Assembly (NCBI GenBank): GCA_030428825.1
Contig: JAUIEL010000072.1
Location: 1 to 14,808, forward strand
Length of the DNA: 14,808 bases
Direction: 5' to 3'
Source of the DNA: a bacterium
GTDB lineage: Bacteria > Planctomycetota > B15-G4 > JADJEK01
Position numbers and translations under genes: made by a program. Shown here piece after piece: positions 1 to 7,717 of the stretch. The stretch's first letter is position 1, and the number at the start of each line of letters is the position of its first letter. Below the pieces are notes generated by a model. It made no database searches, was not told the origin of the DNA, and worked only from the letters and a program-made list of their open reading frames with translations.

Positions 1-1338
1 AAGGGCGGGAAGAAGAAGATGAAGTTCGGGTTCGCCGTCGCCGGGCTGTCGGACGTCGACGCGGACGGGTTCACCGACGTCGCGGTCGGGGCGCCGTTCT
101 ACACGAAGGGGCAATCGACCGAGGGGCGGGTGCTCGTCTTCCTCGGCCAGGGAGGGAATCCGGGCGACACGGCCGACTGGAAGGAGGACGGGAACGCCGT
201 CGGCCACAACCTGGGACACGATGTCTCCGACGGCGGGGACGTCGACGGGGACGGGTTCGCCGAGCTGATCGTCGGCGCGCCGTCGCACGACAGCCCGGAC
301 TTCTCCCCGTGGTACGACCTCGGGAACAAGGCGGCCCGCGTGACCGTCTGGTTCGGCTCGCCGAGCGGGCCGGGCGAGAGCCTCTTCTTCGTCGGCGGAA
401 ACACGTACGCCGAGGATTTCGCGGCGGCGGTCGCCGGGGGCGGCGACTTCGACGGGGACGGTCGGGCCGACGTGGCGGTCGGGTGGGAGAACGCCGGGGA
501 GTACGACGACAAGTCGAGCCTCGGGAGGATCGTCGTCCTCGACAGCGCCGACGTCGCGCCGGACGTCGCGTCGCCGCGACTCCGGCGCCTCGACGATTCG
601 GCGCCGGTCGTCGCGGGCGGGCTCGCGAAGGGGGGCGGGTTCCGCGCCCGGCTCGACGCCCGGAACCCGTTCGGCGCCGCTCCGGTCGCGATCGAGGTCG
701 AGGTGAAGCCGGTCGGCGTTCCGTTCGACGGCGTCGCGACCGTGGTCGGCCCGTTCGTCGACGTCGCCTCGGCGCCGGTGCCGATCGAGGCGATCGTCGA
801 CGGGTTGCCCGACGGTGCGTGGCGCTGGCGGGCTCGTCCGCGTTTCGCGACGCACCTCGTGCCGTGGGCCGCGCCGGGAGTCTGGCGGTCGCCCCCGTTC
901 AACGGCTCGACCCGGCCGCACGTCCGGACGGGTCCCCCGTTCTGCGCCGACCTCGCGGCGTCGTTCGCCTACGGCGCGGGGAAGGCCGGCGGCGCGGGAG
1001 TGCCGGTCCTCGCCTCCGAGCCGATCCCGCGACTCGGGGAGGACGTCGTCCTGACCGTCGCGAACGGGACGTCGGGTCTCGCCCCTTCGCTGCTCGTCGG
1101 CGTCGCCGCCGCCTCGGTCCCGTTCGACGGCGGGACGCTGCACGTCGCGCCGGCGTGGGTCGTGCCGTTGCCGGCGTTCCCCGCGGACGGGTCGCTCGCG
1201 GTGCCGCTGTCGATCCCGGTCGATCAGGCGCTCTGCGGGGAGTCCGTCTTCTTTCAGGTGCTGTTCGTCGATCCCGCGGCCGGCGGCGCGTTGAAGACCG
1301 CGCAGTCGAACGGACTCGCCTGGACGATCGGGATCTGA
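1..1338 (+). CDS. FG-GAP repeat protein, 5'-partial
   Basis: The reading frame is open from base 1, so the gene begins upstream of the window; the Met at base 19 is probably internal. Three FG-GAP (integrin-alpha-like) repeats are visible, each with a calcium-binding Asp loop: DVDADGFTD near base 52, DVDGDGFAE near base 240 and DFDGDGRAD near base 448. Each is followed by a 'VAVGAP/LIVGAP/VAVGW' strand. Such repeats form the blades of a beta-propeller in extracellular proteins. A linker of Ig-like character follows. The last 130 or so residues (about 940-1338) form a beta-rich domain with two Cys, ending in VFFQVLFVDPAAGGALK and a Gly/Ile tail; the same kind of ending occurs in the remnant at 7260-7619. 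Likely exported or surface-attached. The N-terminus and any signal peptide lie outside the window. Function beyond a structural or adhesive role cannot be told. Confidence 0.85.
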   Translation, partial: KGGKKKMKFGFAVAGLSDVDADGFTDVAVGAPFYTKGQSTEGRVLVFLGQGGNPGDTADWKEDGNAVGHNLGHDVSDGGDVDGDGFAELIVGAPSHDSPDFSPWYDLGNKAARVTVWFGSPSGPGESLFFVGGNTYAEDFAAAVAGGGDFDGDGRADVAVGWENAGEYDDKSSLGRIVVLDSADVAPDVASPRLRRLDDSAPVVAGGLAKGGGFRARLDARNPFGAAPVAIEVEVKPVGVPFDGVATVVGPFVDVASAPVPIEAIVDGLPDGAWRWRARPRFATHLVPWAAPGVWRSPPFNGSTRPHVRTGPPFCADLAASFAYGAGKAGGAGVPVLASEPIPRLGEDVVLTVANGTSGLAPSLLVGVAAASVPFDGGTLHVAPAWVVPLPAFPADGSLAVPLSIPVDQALCGESVFFQVLFVDPAAGGALKTAQSNGLAWTIGI

Positions 1339-1422
1339 GCGGCCGGGGAGCGACGTCCTCGGAGCGTTCGGTCGAGGTCGACCCGCACGTCGTCGCGCTG
1401 CCGAGAGGTCCGGGTGAGCGGG
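1339..1422. other. convergent intergenic gap
   Basis: This is the 84-bp space between two gene ends facing each other. A weak stem (CCTCG near 1356 pairing with CGAGG near 1372) is the only secondary structure I can find; it is too short to call a terminator. Confidence 0.3.
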
Positions 1423-4029
1423 TCATCCGCCGCCGAGGAACACGCGCAGCGCGTCGAGCTCCTCGTCGGTCGGGGCGAGCTCGACGTCGACTCCCTCCGC
1501 TCCCTCGTCGACGACGATCCGCTCCGCGCGAACGAACCGTTTCCCGGTCTTCGGCCAGGCGCCGACCCTGCGGCCGGCCGTCCACTCGAGGCCGTATGTC
1601 CCCGGCCAGGCGACCGGGAGCGTCGCCGACCCGTCCGAAAGGGCGCCATACGCGCGCCCGATCCACGCCCCAGCGGCCGCGGCCACGCCCTCCACGGGGC
1701 TCTCGAGAGTGAGCGTCAACGAAACGTGGGCGTCCGCCACGAGGCGCGCGAGGCGTTCGTCGGCTCGGACCCGGACCGGGAACCCGTCCTCCAGGACGAC
1801 GGTGAGGTCGCCTCGCGCCGCGGTCAGGCGCCGGGGTCGGAATCCGTCGGCGAAGAGGAGCAGGTCGAGCCCGTCGGGACGGCGGGTGATCCGGTGGGCC
1901 CGACCGAACGCGCCGAGCCAGCGCACGCGCCCTCCGCGGATCGCGTTGATCGTCCCGACGTCCGGCACCGGCCCGCCGCGCCGGTCGACGACGCGGAGCC
2001 GGAGCGTCGTGAACCGCCCGCGCAGGTCGATCGGGTCGAGCCGCCGGTCGGAGCAGACGCTCCCGGTCTCGACCTCGACGTCCTCGACGACGGCCGCCGG
2101 GTCGTCCGGCTCGCGGGCCACGGAGACGTGGACGGCCCACGTCCCCGCGGGGACGGCCTCGGCGAGGAACGACGCCGCGCCGACCCGGTGCAGCCGGAGC
2201 GGGTCGGCGCCGTCCCGTCGCAGATCGACGAGGAGGTCGTCCGGCGGGACGTCGGGATCGAGCTCGAGGCGGACCCGCACCTCGCCCGGGATCGGGACGA
2301 CGAGGTCGACGTCCCGTTCCCCTCTCGTGAACGGGCGACGAGGCGACGATCCCCCGTCGAGGCGCGCGGCGACGAGGCCGCCCGCGTCCCGAGCGTCGAC
2401 GTGGAGAGCGAATCGACCGTCCGCCTTCGCCTTGCCGGTGAGCCGGACCGGGCGCGTCGGCCGGTCGCGGTGGCGTCGCTCGCGCTCGGTGGTCGGGCGC
2501 TCGACCGTCGCCGTGACGATCGCGCCGGACGCGGCGTCTCCGTCGGTCCGCGTGACCGTCCCGGCGACGAGGAGCGGGACGGCGGCGAGCCGGACGTCGC
2601 CGAGGTCGTGGGTTCCGGTCGAGAGCGGCTCGGGCCGCCGGGCCCATCCGACCGCGTCGTCGCGCGGGGCGCCGTTCTCGTCGGCGACGCGCAGGCGGAG
2701 ACGCTCTCCGAGGATTCGGGCCATGCCGACGGAGAAGGCCGCCTCGAACCGACCGCCCGCGTCGGTCGACGTCGACACGGGCGCCGGCCGGGGCCAGCCG
2801 GAGTCCGGGCTCGCGCCGACCGGAGCGTCGACCAGGAGCGACGCCTCGGCGATCGGACGTCCCTCGACGTCGAGAGCGCGTCCGCGCACGACCGCGTCGC
2901 GCGCCCCGGGCTCGGGGAGCCGGGCGACGAGCACGAGTTCGCCGCCGCGGACGCGGCCGCCCGGGTGTTCGATCGACACGGCGTCGGCCGGCGGCTCGCG
3001 CCGGCGGGCGTGGAAGCGGACCGGGCCGTCGACGAGGACGTGCGGGAAGACGACCTCGCCGGACTCCGTGTCGCGCCGCGCGTGGTGACCGGAGTGCGAG
3101 CCTCCCCAGCTCGTCGAGACGGTCGCCGGCCGGAGGCACGGCGAGCCGTCGGGGTTCTCGACGCGGATCCGGATCGCGCCGGTCGCGTCGGTCCGGAGGC
3201 GGACCGGCTCGCGCGGCAACTCGAACGGGTCGAGCGCCACCGGAGCTCCCGTCGACGAGGTCTGGAGGACGACGTCCGGAGCGAGCTCGTACCGGAACCG
3301 CTCCGGATCACGACGCCCGTCGCGAGTCAGCGCTCGGGCGCGCGGGATCTCGACGAAGCTCTCGCCAGGTCGCGCTGCCCCGACGAAGAGGGGGATCGAG
3401 ATTCCCGAGCCGCCGACTTGGAGGGCGCGACGGAGCGCGACCGGCACGTCGGGGCGCGGATTCCCGTGTCGGTCGACGACGAGGGCGAGGAGCGACGCGT
3501 CGTCGACGAGCGCGACGACGACGGTCGACTCCCGCGACGGATCGAAGGTCGTGAGACCGAACGCCGCACCGAGCCGTGCCGCGACGACCGTCCGCCCGGA
3601 CGTCGCCGGCAGCCGCGCGGCGCCGTCGGCGTCGCTCGTCGTCTCGTGACCGAATCCCGCCAACGCCTCCTCGACGTCCGGCCGCGCCTCGAACAGGGCG
3701 CCGTCCCGGCGCATCTCGACCTCGCTCTCGTCGACCCAGCGGACGGTCGCGCCGGCGACGGGCGTCCCGTCCTCCGTCCGCACGAGGACCCGCGCTCCCG
3801 TCGGAACGACGGGGGCGGCGTCCGGGGTCGGAGCGTCGGGCCGAGACCGGGCCACGTCCCGCTCCTCCGTGGACGTCGGGGAGGACGTCTCCGTCTCCGG
3901 CGGGAGCGCGCGCGCCGCGTCAGGACTCGGGCGGGACGGCGTGGGGGAGCAGAAGAGGACCATCAGCCCGCACGCGGCGGCGATCGCCGTGACGAGCGCG
4001 ATCCAGGCGGGGGGGCGCGGCCGGCTCAT
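1423..4029 (-). CDS. membrane-anchored protein with multiple carboxypeptidase-regulatory-like beta-domains
   Basis: 868 aa. The ATG at 4029 is preceded by GGGGAGACGG, a good ribosome-binding site. Residues 8-27 are a hydrophobic helix (signal anchor or signal peptide), followed by a Pro/Ser/Thr-rich linker to about residue 75. The rest is a chain of transthyretin/carboxypeptidase-regulatory-like modules, recognised by repeated 'V-x-G/D-x-x-G-x-P-x-x-x-A/V-x-V' strands: VRTEDGTPVAGATVRW near 83, VVDRHGNPRPDVPVAL near 184, IRVENPDGSPCLRPATV near 288, VRGRALDVEGRPIAEASLLV near 381, a TVTRTDGDAASGAIVTATV unit, and RVVDRRGGPVPDVG near the C-terminus. No catalytic domain is visible. A Cys at residue 27 follows VLF, so it does not fit a lipobox. 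In this family these folds mediate binding or stack as surface stalks. It lies 189 bp downstream of the kinase/hydrolase gene, beyond a hairpin, so it may have its own promoter. Ligand unknown. Confidence 0.82.
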   Translation of the reverse strand: MSRPRPPAWIALVTAIAAACGLMVLFCSPTPSRPSPDAARALPPETETSSPTSTEERDVARSRPDAPTPDAAPVVPTGARVLVRTEDGTPVAGATVRWVDESEVEMRRDGALFEARPDVEEALAGFGHETTSDADGAARLPATSGRTVVAARLGAAFGLTTFDPSRESTVVVALVDDASLLALVVDRHGNPRPDVPVALRRALQVGGSGISIPLFVGAARPGESFVEIPRARALTRDGRRDPERFRYELAPDVVLQTSSTGAPVALDPFELPREPVRLRTDATGAIRIRVENPDGSPCLRPATVSTSWGGSHSGHHARRDTESGEVVFPHVLVDGPVRFHARRREPPADAVSIEHPGGRVRGGELVLVARLPEPGARDAVVRGRALDVEGRPIAEASLLVDAPVGASPDSGWPRPAPVSTSTDAGGRFEAAFSVGMARILGERLRLRVADENGAPRDDAVGWARRPEPLSTGTHDLGDVRLAAVPLLVAGTVTRTDGDAASGAIVTATVERPTTERERRHRDRPTRPVRLTGKAKADGRFALHVDARDAGGLVAARLDGGSSPRRPFTRGERDVDLVVPIPGEVRVRLELDPDVPPDDLLVDLRRDGADPLRLHRVGAASFLAEAVPAGTWAVHVSVAREPDDPAAVVEDVEVETGSVCSDRRLDPIDLRGRFTTLRLRVVDRRGGPVPDVGTINAIRGGRVRWLGAFGRAHRITRRPDGLDLLLFADGFRPRRLTAARGDLTVVLEDGFPVRVRADERLARLVADAHVSLTLTLESPVEGVAAAAGAWIGRAYGALSDGSATLPVAWPGTYGLEWTAGRRVGAWPKTGKRFVRAERIVVDEGAEGVDVELAPTDEELDALRVFLGGG

Positions 4030-4142
4030 CCGTCTCCCCGAGGAACACGATCCTCGCGCGCGGCGCCGAGGGGGCGATCTCCGGTCCGCGCGGGCCCACG
4101 GTACCCCACCGTTCGTCGAGATCGACCGCGGAACGTCGGCCG

Positions 4143-4198
4143 GACGAACGATCGGCGCCGCCCCCGGGGAACCCCGGAGCCGGCGCCGATCGTCCGTC
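4143..4198 (-). terminator. strong hairpin after the kinase/hydrolase gene
   Basis: A 12-bp perfect inverted repeat (CGATCGGCGCCG at 4149-4160, CGGCGCCGATCG at 4181-4192) extends outward by five more pairs with one mismatch (4143-4148 with 4193-4198). It holds an inner CCGGGG-AA-CCCCGG hairpin at 4164-4177. It starts about 20 bp downstream of the stop codon at 4219 on the minus strand. There is no clear U-tract, so it may act as an attenuating or RNA-stabilising hairpin rather than a classical terminator. It would separate expression of the sigma/kinase pair from the 868-aa gene. Confidence 0.6.
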
Positions 4199-4218
4199 GC
4201 ATCCCGTCGGCGCGCCGC

Positions 4219-5283
4219 TCAGAGCTCGCGCGGTTCCTCCCCGCTCGCCGCGGGCCGGCGGAAGCGGAGCAGCCAGTCGAAGAACTCCGGGCGCTCGTAC
4301 AGGTTCGGCCAGGAGCCGCCCTCGTCGGTCGCGATCGTCGTGAAGACGCGGCTCGTCCCGTCGAGGTCGGCGTCGGAGGCGTCGAGCGCGTCGAGGCGGA
4401 GGAACGCCTCGCCGCCGGCGTCCTCGAGCCGCGTCACCGCCGCCGCGCTCTCGGCGTACGGGACCTGGTCGTCCTCGACGCGGTGCGCCGTCCAGATCGG
4501 GAGCTCCGCGAGCGCGTCCCAGTCGACGACGCCGTCGAGGAAGCCGCGGATCGGCGCGATCGCCGCGAACCGGTCGGGCATCCGCGAGGCGAGCCCCCAC
4601 GTCCCGTGCCCGCCGCGGCCGGCGCCGGTGAGGTAGACGCGCTCCTCGTCGACCCGGTGTTCGGCGGCGACCCGATCGAGGATCCGGGCGATCGCCTCCT
4701 CCTGGTCGTAGAACTGACGCTCCTCGTACGACCCGCCGGTCATGTGCGGCGCGATCACGATGAACGTGTCGAGCAGCAGCCGGTCGTAGCGGGAGAGGAG
4801 GTCGTCGTCCTCCTCGTCGACGCGCTCGGCGATCCGCTTCGGCAGCCCCCAGCAGGCGAGGTCGCCGACATCGCCGCCGACGCCGCACCCGCCGGTCAGG
4901 AAGACGATCGTCGGGTACGTGGTGTCGCCGTCGCCGTACGAGCGGGGGAGGTAGAGGGAGTAGCCGTCGACGATCCCGCCGGGGAACGCGCCGTGGACCG
5001 CGACCAGCTCGCCCGGCCGTCCCGCCTCGTCCGCGGCCGAGAGGGCCTCCGCCGGATCCGGGGAGGCGGCGGTCGGGGAGGAGCCGCCGCCGGTCGACGG
5101 CGCCTTCCGGAGGTCGCGCACGTCCTTCGGGGTCGCGGCCGGATCGCCGAGGGCGGAGGGCGCCGGGAGGAGGCTCGCCAGCGCCCTCGCGCCGCCCGCG
5201 GGACCGTCCGTGGCCGCGCGGCCGGGCTCGTCCGGCTCGGTCGGGCCGAGGAGGCCGTACCGCTCCGCCCCGAACGCGAGCAC
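4219..5283 (-). other. C-terminal hydrolase-like (COG4099-type) domain of the kinase, in the shifted frame
   Basis: If read alone, the first usable start is a GTG at 5283, but this falls inside a hydrophobic helix (AVAAALVATAVGVLAF) whose N-terminal half lies upstream without any start codon. It is therefore best read as the second half of the kinase gene. From about 5010 the sequence follows the alpha/beta-hydrolase 'predicted peptidase/phospholipase' pattern: YSLYLPRSYGDGDTTYPTIV, then FLTGGCGVGG where family members have FLHGxGERG, then GLPKRI, VIAPHMTGGS, and TGAGRGGHGTWGLA, where active enzymes have TGLSMGGYGTW. Next come HRVEDDQVP (acid loop) and EGGSWPNLYERPEFFDWLL, where active enzymes have GHxSW. 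The nucleophile Ser is Gly (codon 4618-4620), the base His is Gly (4318-4320) and the oxyanion-loop His is Thr. The Asp is kept. A ligand-binding pseudo-enzyme is the likely role. Confidence 0.75.
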
Positions 5284-6463
5284 GCCGACCGCGGTCGCGA
5301 CCAGCGCCGCGGCGACGGCGAATCGCGACGGCTTCCGGGCGCGGCGCGTCGGCGCGTTCCACGGGCGCGGAGGCGTGGTCGGCGACCTCCGCCGCGCACG
5401 CGAACCGGTCGGCCGGGTCCTTCTCGAGGAGGCGTCCGATGAACGCGGCCAGCCACGGGTCGATCTCGGGGTTCAGGTCGCGGACCGGCGTCGGCTCCGA
5501 CTCGCAGAGGCGCTTGATCGTCCCGAACACCGAGTCGGAGCGGAACGGCGCCCGGCCGGTCGCCGCCGCGTACAGCACCGAGCCGAGGCTGAACAGGTCG
5601 GAGCGGGCGTCGACCGCCTCTCCGCTCGCCTGCTCGGGGGACATGTACTGCGGGGTCCCCGCGATCATCCCGCTGCCGGTCACCGTGGCGTCGTCGGCGA
5701 CGCGGGCGAGGCCGAAGTCGGTCACCATCGCCCGGCCGCTCGGGCTCTCGAGCAGGACGTTCGCCGGCTTGACGTCGCGGTGGACGATCCCCTGCGCGTG
5801 CGCCGCCGCCAGTCCGCGCGCGATCTGGAGTCCGAGCCGGACGACCTCCCGCGTCGCGAACGGTCCGTCGTCGTCGATGCGTCGCTGCAGCGATCCGCCG
5901 GGGACGAACTGCATCACCAGGTACGGCAGGCCGCGCTCCTCCTCGACCGCGTGGACCGGGACGACGTGCTCGTGCGTCACCGAGGCGACCGCCCGTCCCT
6001 CCCGATCGAACCGCTTGCGCGCCGGGCCGCGTCCCGCGAACGCCGGCGAGAGGACCTTGACGGCGACGGTTCGGTTCAGGCTCCGGTCGAGCGCCTTCAG
6101 CACGATCCCGGCGCTGCCGCGGCCGACCACGCCGCACACCTCGTACGTCCCGATCCGGCCGAGCATCCGCGGGTCGTCGGACGGGACGAGGTGCTCCAGC
6201 AGCCGCTCGATCTCCGGGTCGCGAGCGCGCTCGCCGGCGTCCGCCGTCGGGAGGAGCGTGGTCGGCGCGTCGCTCGCGAACGCGTCGCGGAGACCGTCCC
6301 ACGCGCGGGCGTCCGCGACCAGGCCGTCGAGCGTCGCGCGGCAGCGGGGGCAGTCGTCGAGGTGTTCGCGCACCTCGGTCTCCTCGCGTTCGGGGAGCCG
6401 CTCGTCCAGGAACGCCTCGAGGCGCGGGGCCGCGGCGCAGACGGTCGGTTCGTTCGGCGTCAT
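4219..6463 (-). CDS. zf-HC2/Ser-Thr kinase with transmembrane helix and hydrolase-like sensor domain; one-base frame break
   Basis: Start ATG at 6463, overlapping the ECF sigma stop (ATGA) with GGAGGAG just upstream. Residues 20-45 carry an anti-sigma-type zinc motif HLDDCPRC (H33, C37, C40). The kinase domain spans about 106-355: P-loop GRGSAGIV (113-120), VAVK with Lys135, HRDVKPAN (227-234), DFG (248-250) and SPE (274-276). All catalytic residues are present, so an active Hanks-type kinase is expected. At about residue 374 the frame breaks. Removing one G from the GGG run at 5337-5339 (a C on the coding strand) gives a continuous 747-aa product with RRKPSRF, a transmembrane helix and then the hydrolase-like domain ending at 4219. 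The unshifted kinase frame runs on to 3920 as Arg/Gly/Pro-rich sequence typical of a wrong frame. The membrane topology suggests an extracytoplasmic sensor controlling a cytoplasmic kinase and, through the zinc motif, the neighbouring sigma factor. The break may be a sequencing error, a true mutation or recoding. Confidence 0.8.
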
Positions 6464-7167
6464 GCTCTCCTCCGGTCGGTCGGTTCGGTCGGTTCGGTCG
6501 GTTCGGTCGGGCGCTTCGCGGCGCGCGGGAGCAGGTCCGCTCCGGGGCGGTTCGGGTCGCCGTCGGGCGGCTCGAGGTCGGCGACGAGGGCTCGCATGCG
6601 CGCGAAGACGCGACATCGAGCGGTGTAGACGTTCCCGACCGTCGTCCCGAGTTCGCGGGCGACGTCCTCGGGGGCGCGTCCCTCGACCGCGGTCCGCCAG
6701 AACGCGCGCCAGGAGCTCTCGTGAACGTCGGGGCGCACCTGCTCCGCGGCCCACTCCGTCAGACGCCGGCGGTAGTCGATCCAGAACCCCACGCCGCGCG
6801 CGGCGTCCGTCTCCGGCAACTCGTCGAGCCGGCGCTCCCCGGTCCCGTCCGCCGCTCCGCCGCCGCCGATCGCGGCGTGCCGCGCCCGCTCGGCGATCCG
6901 GTCGACCGCGACGTTCCGAGCCACGCGGAACAGCCAGCCGCGGAACGTCCCCTTCGACGGGTCGCCGTCCCACGTCGCCGCCCGGGCGTCGACGGCGGCG
7001 AGGACCTCCTGCGTCACGTCGCGCGCGTCCGCCTCCTGGAGGCCGCGGCGCCGGCAGGAGTCGAGGATCGCGCGCTCGTAGATCCGGACGAACTCCGCCC
7101 ACCCGTCGCGGCTCCGCTCCCGAAGGCGGAGGATCAGGCTCTGACGCGTGGCGGGGAGAGGGTCCAT
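6460..7167 (-). CDS. ECF-family RNA polymerase sigma factor (kinase-linked)
   Basis: 235 aa from the ATG at 7167. Sigma region 2 is seen in DARDVTQEVLAAVDAR followed by GTFRGWLFRVARNVAVDRIA, and region 4 in APEDVARELGTTVGNVYTAR, a helix-turn-helix. I prefer this start because the family typically begins a few residues before the 'SLLxRLR' helix (here SLILRLRERSRDGW) and because GAGGA lies close upstream. An ATG at 7200 adds 11 residues of MGHPHPSRRGP, unlike the family. The extreme C-terminus is a TEP-TEP-TEP repeat followed by Arg residues, encoded by a 9-bp tandem repeat. The stop overlaps the kinase start (ATGA), implying translational coupling. In related modules the sigma factor is controlled by the zinc-motif/kinase partner, possibly by phosphorylation; that link is inferred here. 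Target promoters are unknown. Confidence 0.88.
   Translation of the reverse strand: MDPLPATRQSLILRLRERSRDGWAEFVRIYERAILDSCRRRGLQEADARDVTQEVLAAVDARAATWDGDPSKGTFRGWLFRVARNVAVDRIAERARHAAIGGGGAADGTGERRLDELPETDAARGVGFWIDYRRRLTEWAAEQVRPDVHESSWRAFWRTAVEGRAPEDVARELGTTVGNVYTARCRVFARMRALVADLEPPDGDPNRPGADLLPRAAKRPTEPTEPTEPTDRRRA
6473..6510. repeat. 9-bp tandem repeat in the sigma factor 3' end
   Basis: Three perfect copies of CGGTTCGGT (6481-6489, 6490-6498, 6499-6507) with partial units on both sides. On the coding strand they encode repeated Thr-Glu-Pro near the sigma C-terminus, just before the overlap with the kinase start. Copy number could vary by slippage without breaking the frame, since the unit is three codons. 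Confidence 0.85.
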
Positions 7168-7259
7168 CGGTCCTCGGCGCGAGGGGTGCGGATGCCCCAT
7201 TCTCCGGCGAGGGGGGAGGATCTTTCACGCGAACCGGGGAAAACCGGCGCGGGCCGATC
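7168..7259. other. upstream region of the kinase-linked sigma operon
   Basis: This 92-bp stretch should hold the promoter for the leftward sigma/kinase operon. I cannot pick out a convincing -35/-10 pair. A short self-complementary CCGGGGAAAACCGG at about 7235-7248 lies just after the stop of the FG-GAP remnant and could be a weak terminator. Confidence 0.3.
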
Positions 7260-7619
7260 TCACTCGATGGTGACCCTCAGCCCCTTCGTCGCGCGGAACC
7301 CCGGCGCGGCGGTCGGATCGGCGACCAGGACCTGGAGGTGGACCGACGCGAGCGGGGAGGGGATCGGAAGCTCTCCCTCGAGCTCGAGCGCGCCGGTCCC
7401 CGGCCCCGCTCCCGAGAGCGTCGCCGGCGGGAGGATCAGCCCGGCCGGCGCCAGCAGGAACGAGCAGCCGCCGCCGACGGGCTGGTCGAGGAAGCCGGGG
7501 GAGCCGGCGCCCGTCGCGACCGCGTCGCCGCAGACGGTCGTGAGGACGTGCTCTGTCCCGGGCATCGGCAGGCCGCCCTGGACCTCGCCGCGGGGCGCGC
7601 CGACGAGGAGATCGTTCAC
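7260..7619 (-). pseudogene. 3' remnant of an FG-GAP repeat protein gene
   Basis: The longest start-to-stop frame is 119 codons from a GTG at 7619, but that GTG lies inside an FG-GAP calcium loop (GDVRGDGVNDLLVGAPRG). Recognisable homology continues upstream without a start codon to about 7667 (YPTRTALAPAG), then fades in the leader of the sigma gene at 7718. The rest is the recurrent beta-rich C-terminal domain: a GGGC Cys loop, LSGAGPGTGALELEGELPIP, and the ending VHLQVLVADPTAAPG followed by KGLRVTIE. The gene at 1-1338 ends with the same type of domain. No signal peptide, no ribosome-binding site and only one incomplete blade remain, so this looks like a truncated gene whose 5' part was lost when the sigma/CHAT operon came to lie next to it. 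An internal GTG-started short protein is possible but unlikely. Confidence 0.65.
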
Positions 7620-7717
7620 GCCGTCGCCGCGGACGTCCCCGGCCGGCGCGAGCGCCGTCCGCGTCGGGTAGGCTGATTCCGTGTCGACCGTTCGCCCCCC
7701 TCGAAGCGCCCACCTCC

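Noticed and set aside
899..3139. Minus-strand open frame spanning the convergent gap
   Set aside because: Arg/Pro-rich shadow crossing two opposing genes, with no domain.
3940..3955. Lipobox in the 868-aa protein (VLFC at residues 24-27)
   Set aside because: Phe before the Cys does not fit the lipobox, where Gly, Ala or Ser is expected.
4219..5283. Hydrolase domain as an independent gene starting at GTG 5283
   Set aside because: The start falls inside a transmembrane helix and has no ribosome-binding site; one base restores fusion to the kinase.
3920..5330. Continuation of the kinase frame past the break, giving a product ending at 3920
   Set aside because: After residue 374 the sequence becomes Arg/Gly/Pro-rich with poor third-position bias, while the shifted frame carries a transmembrane helix and recognisable hydrolase motifs.
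1414..5442. Very long + strand open frame (about 1340 codons) opposite the 868-aa and kinase/hydrolase genes
   Set aside because: The translation is Arg/Asp/Glu/Gly-rich without domains. It arises because GC-rich antisense codons rarely give stops, and it spans two real minus-strand genes.
7165..7200. ATG at 7200 as the start of the kinase-linked sigma factor
   Set aside because: It adds 11 residues unlike the family, and the upstream spacing to any purine-rich site is poor; the ATG at 7167 has GAGGA nearby and fits the family N-terminus.
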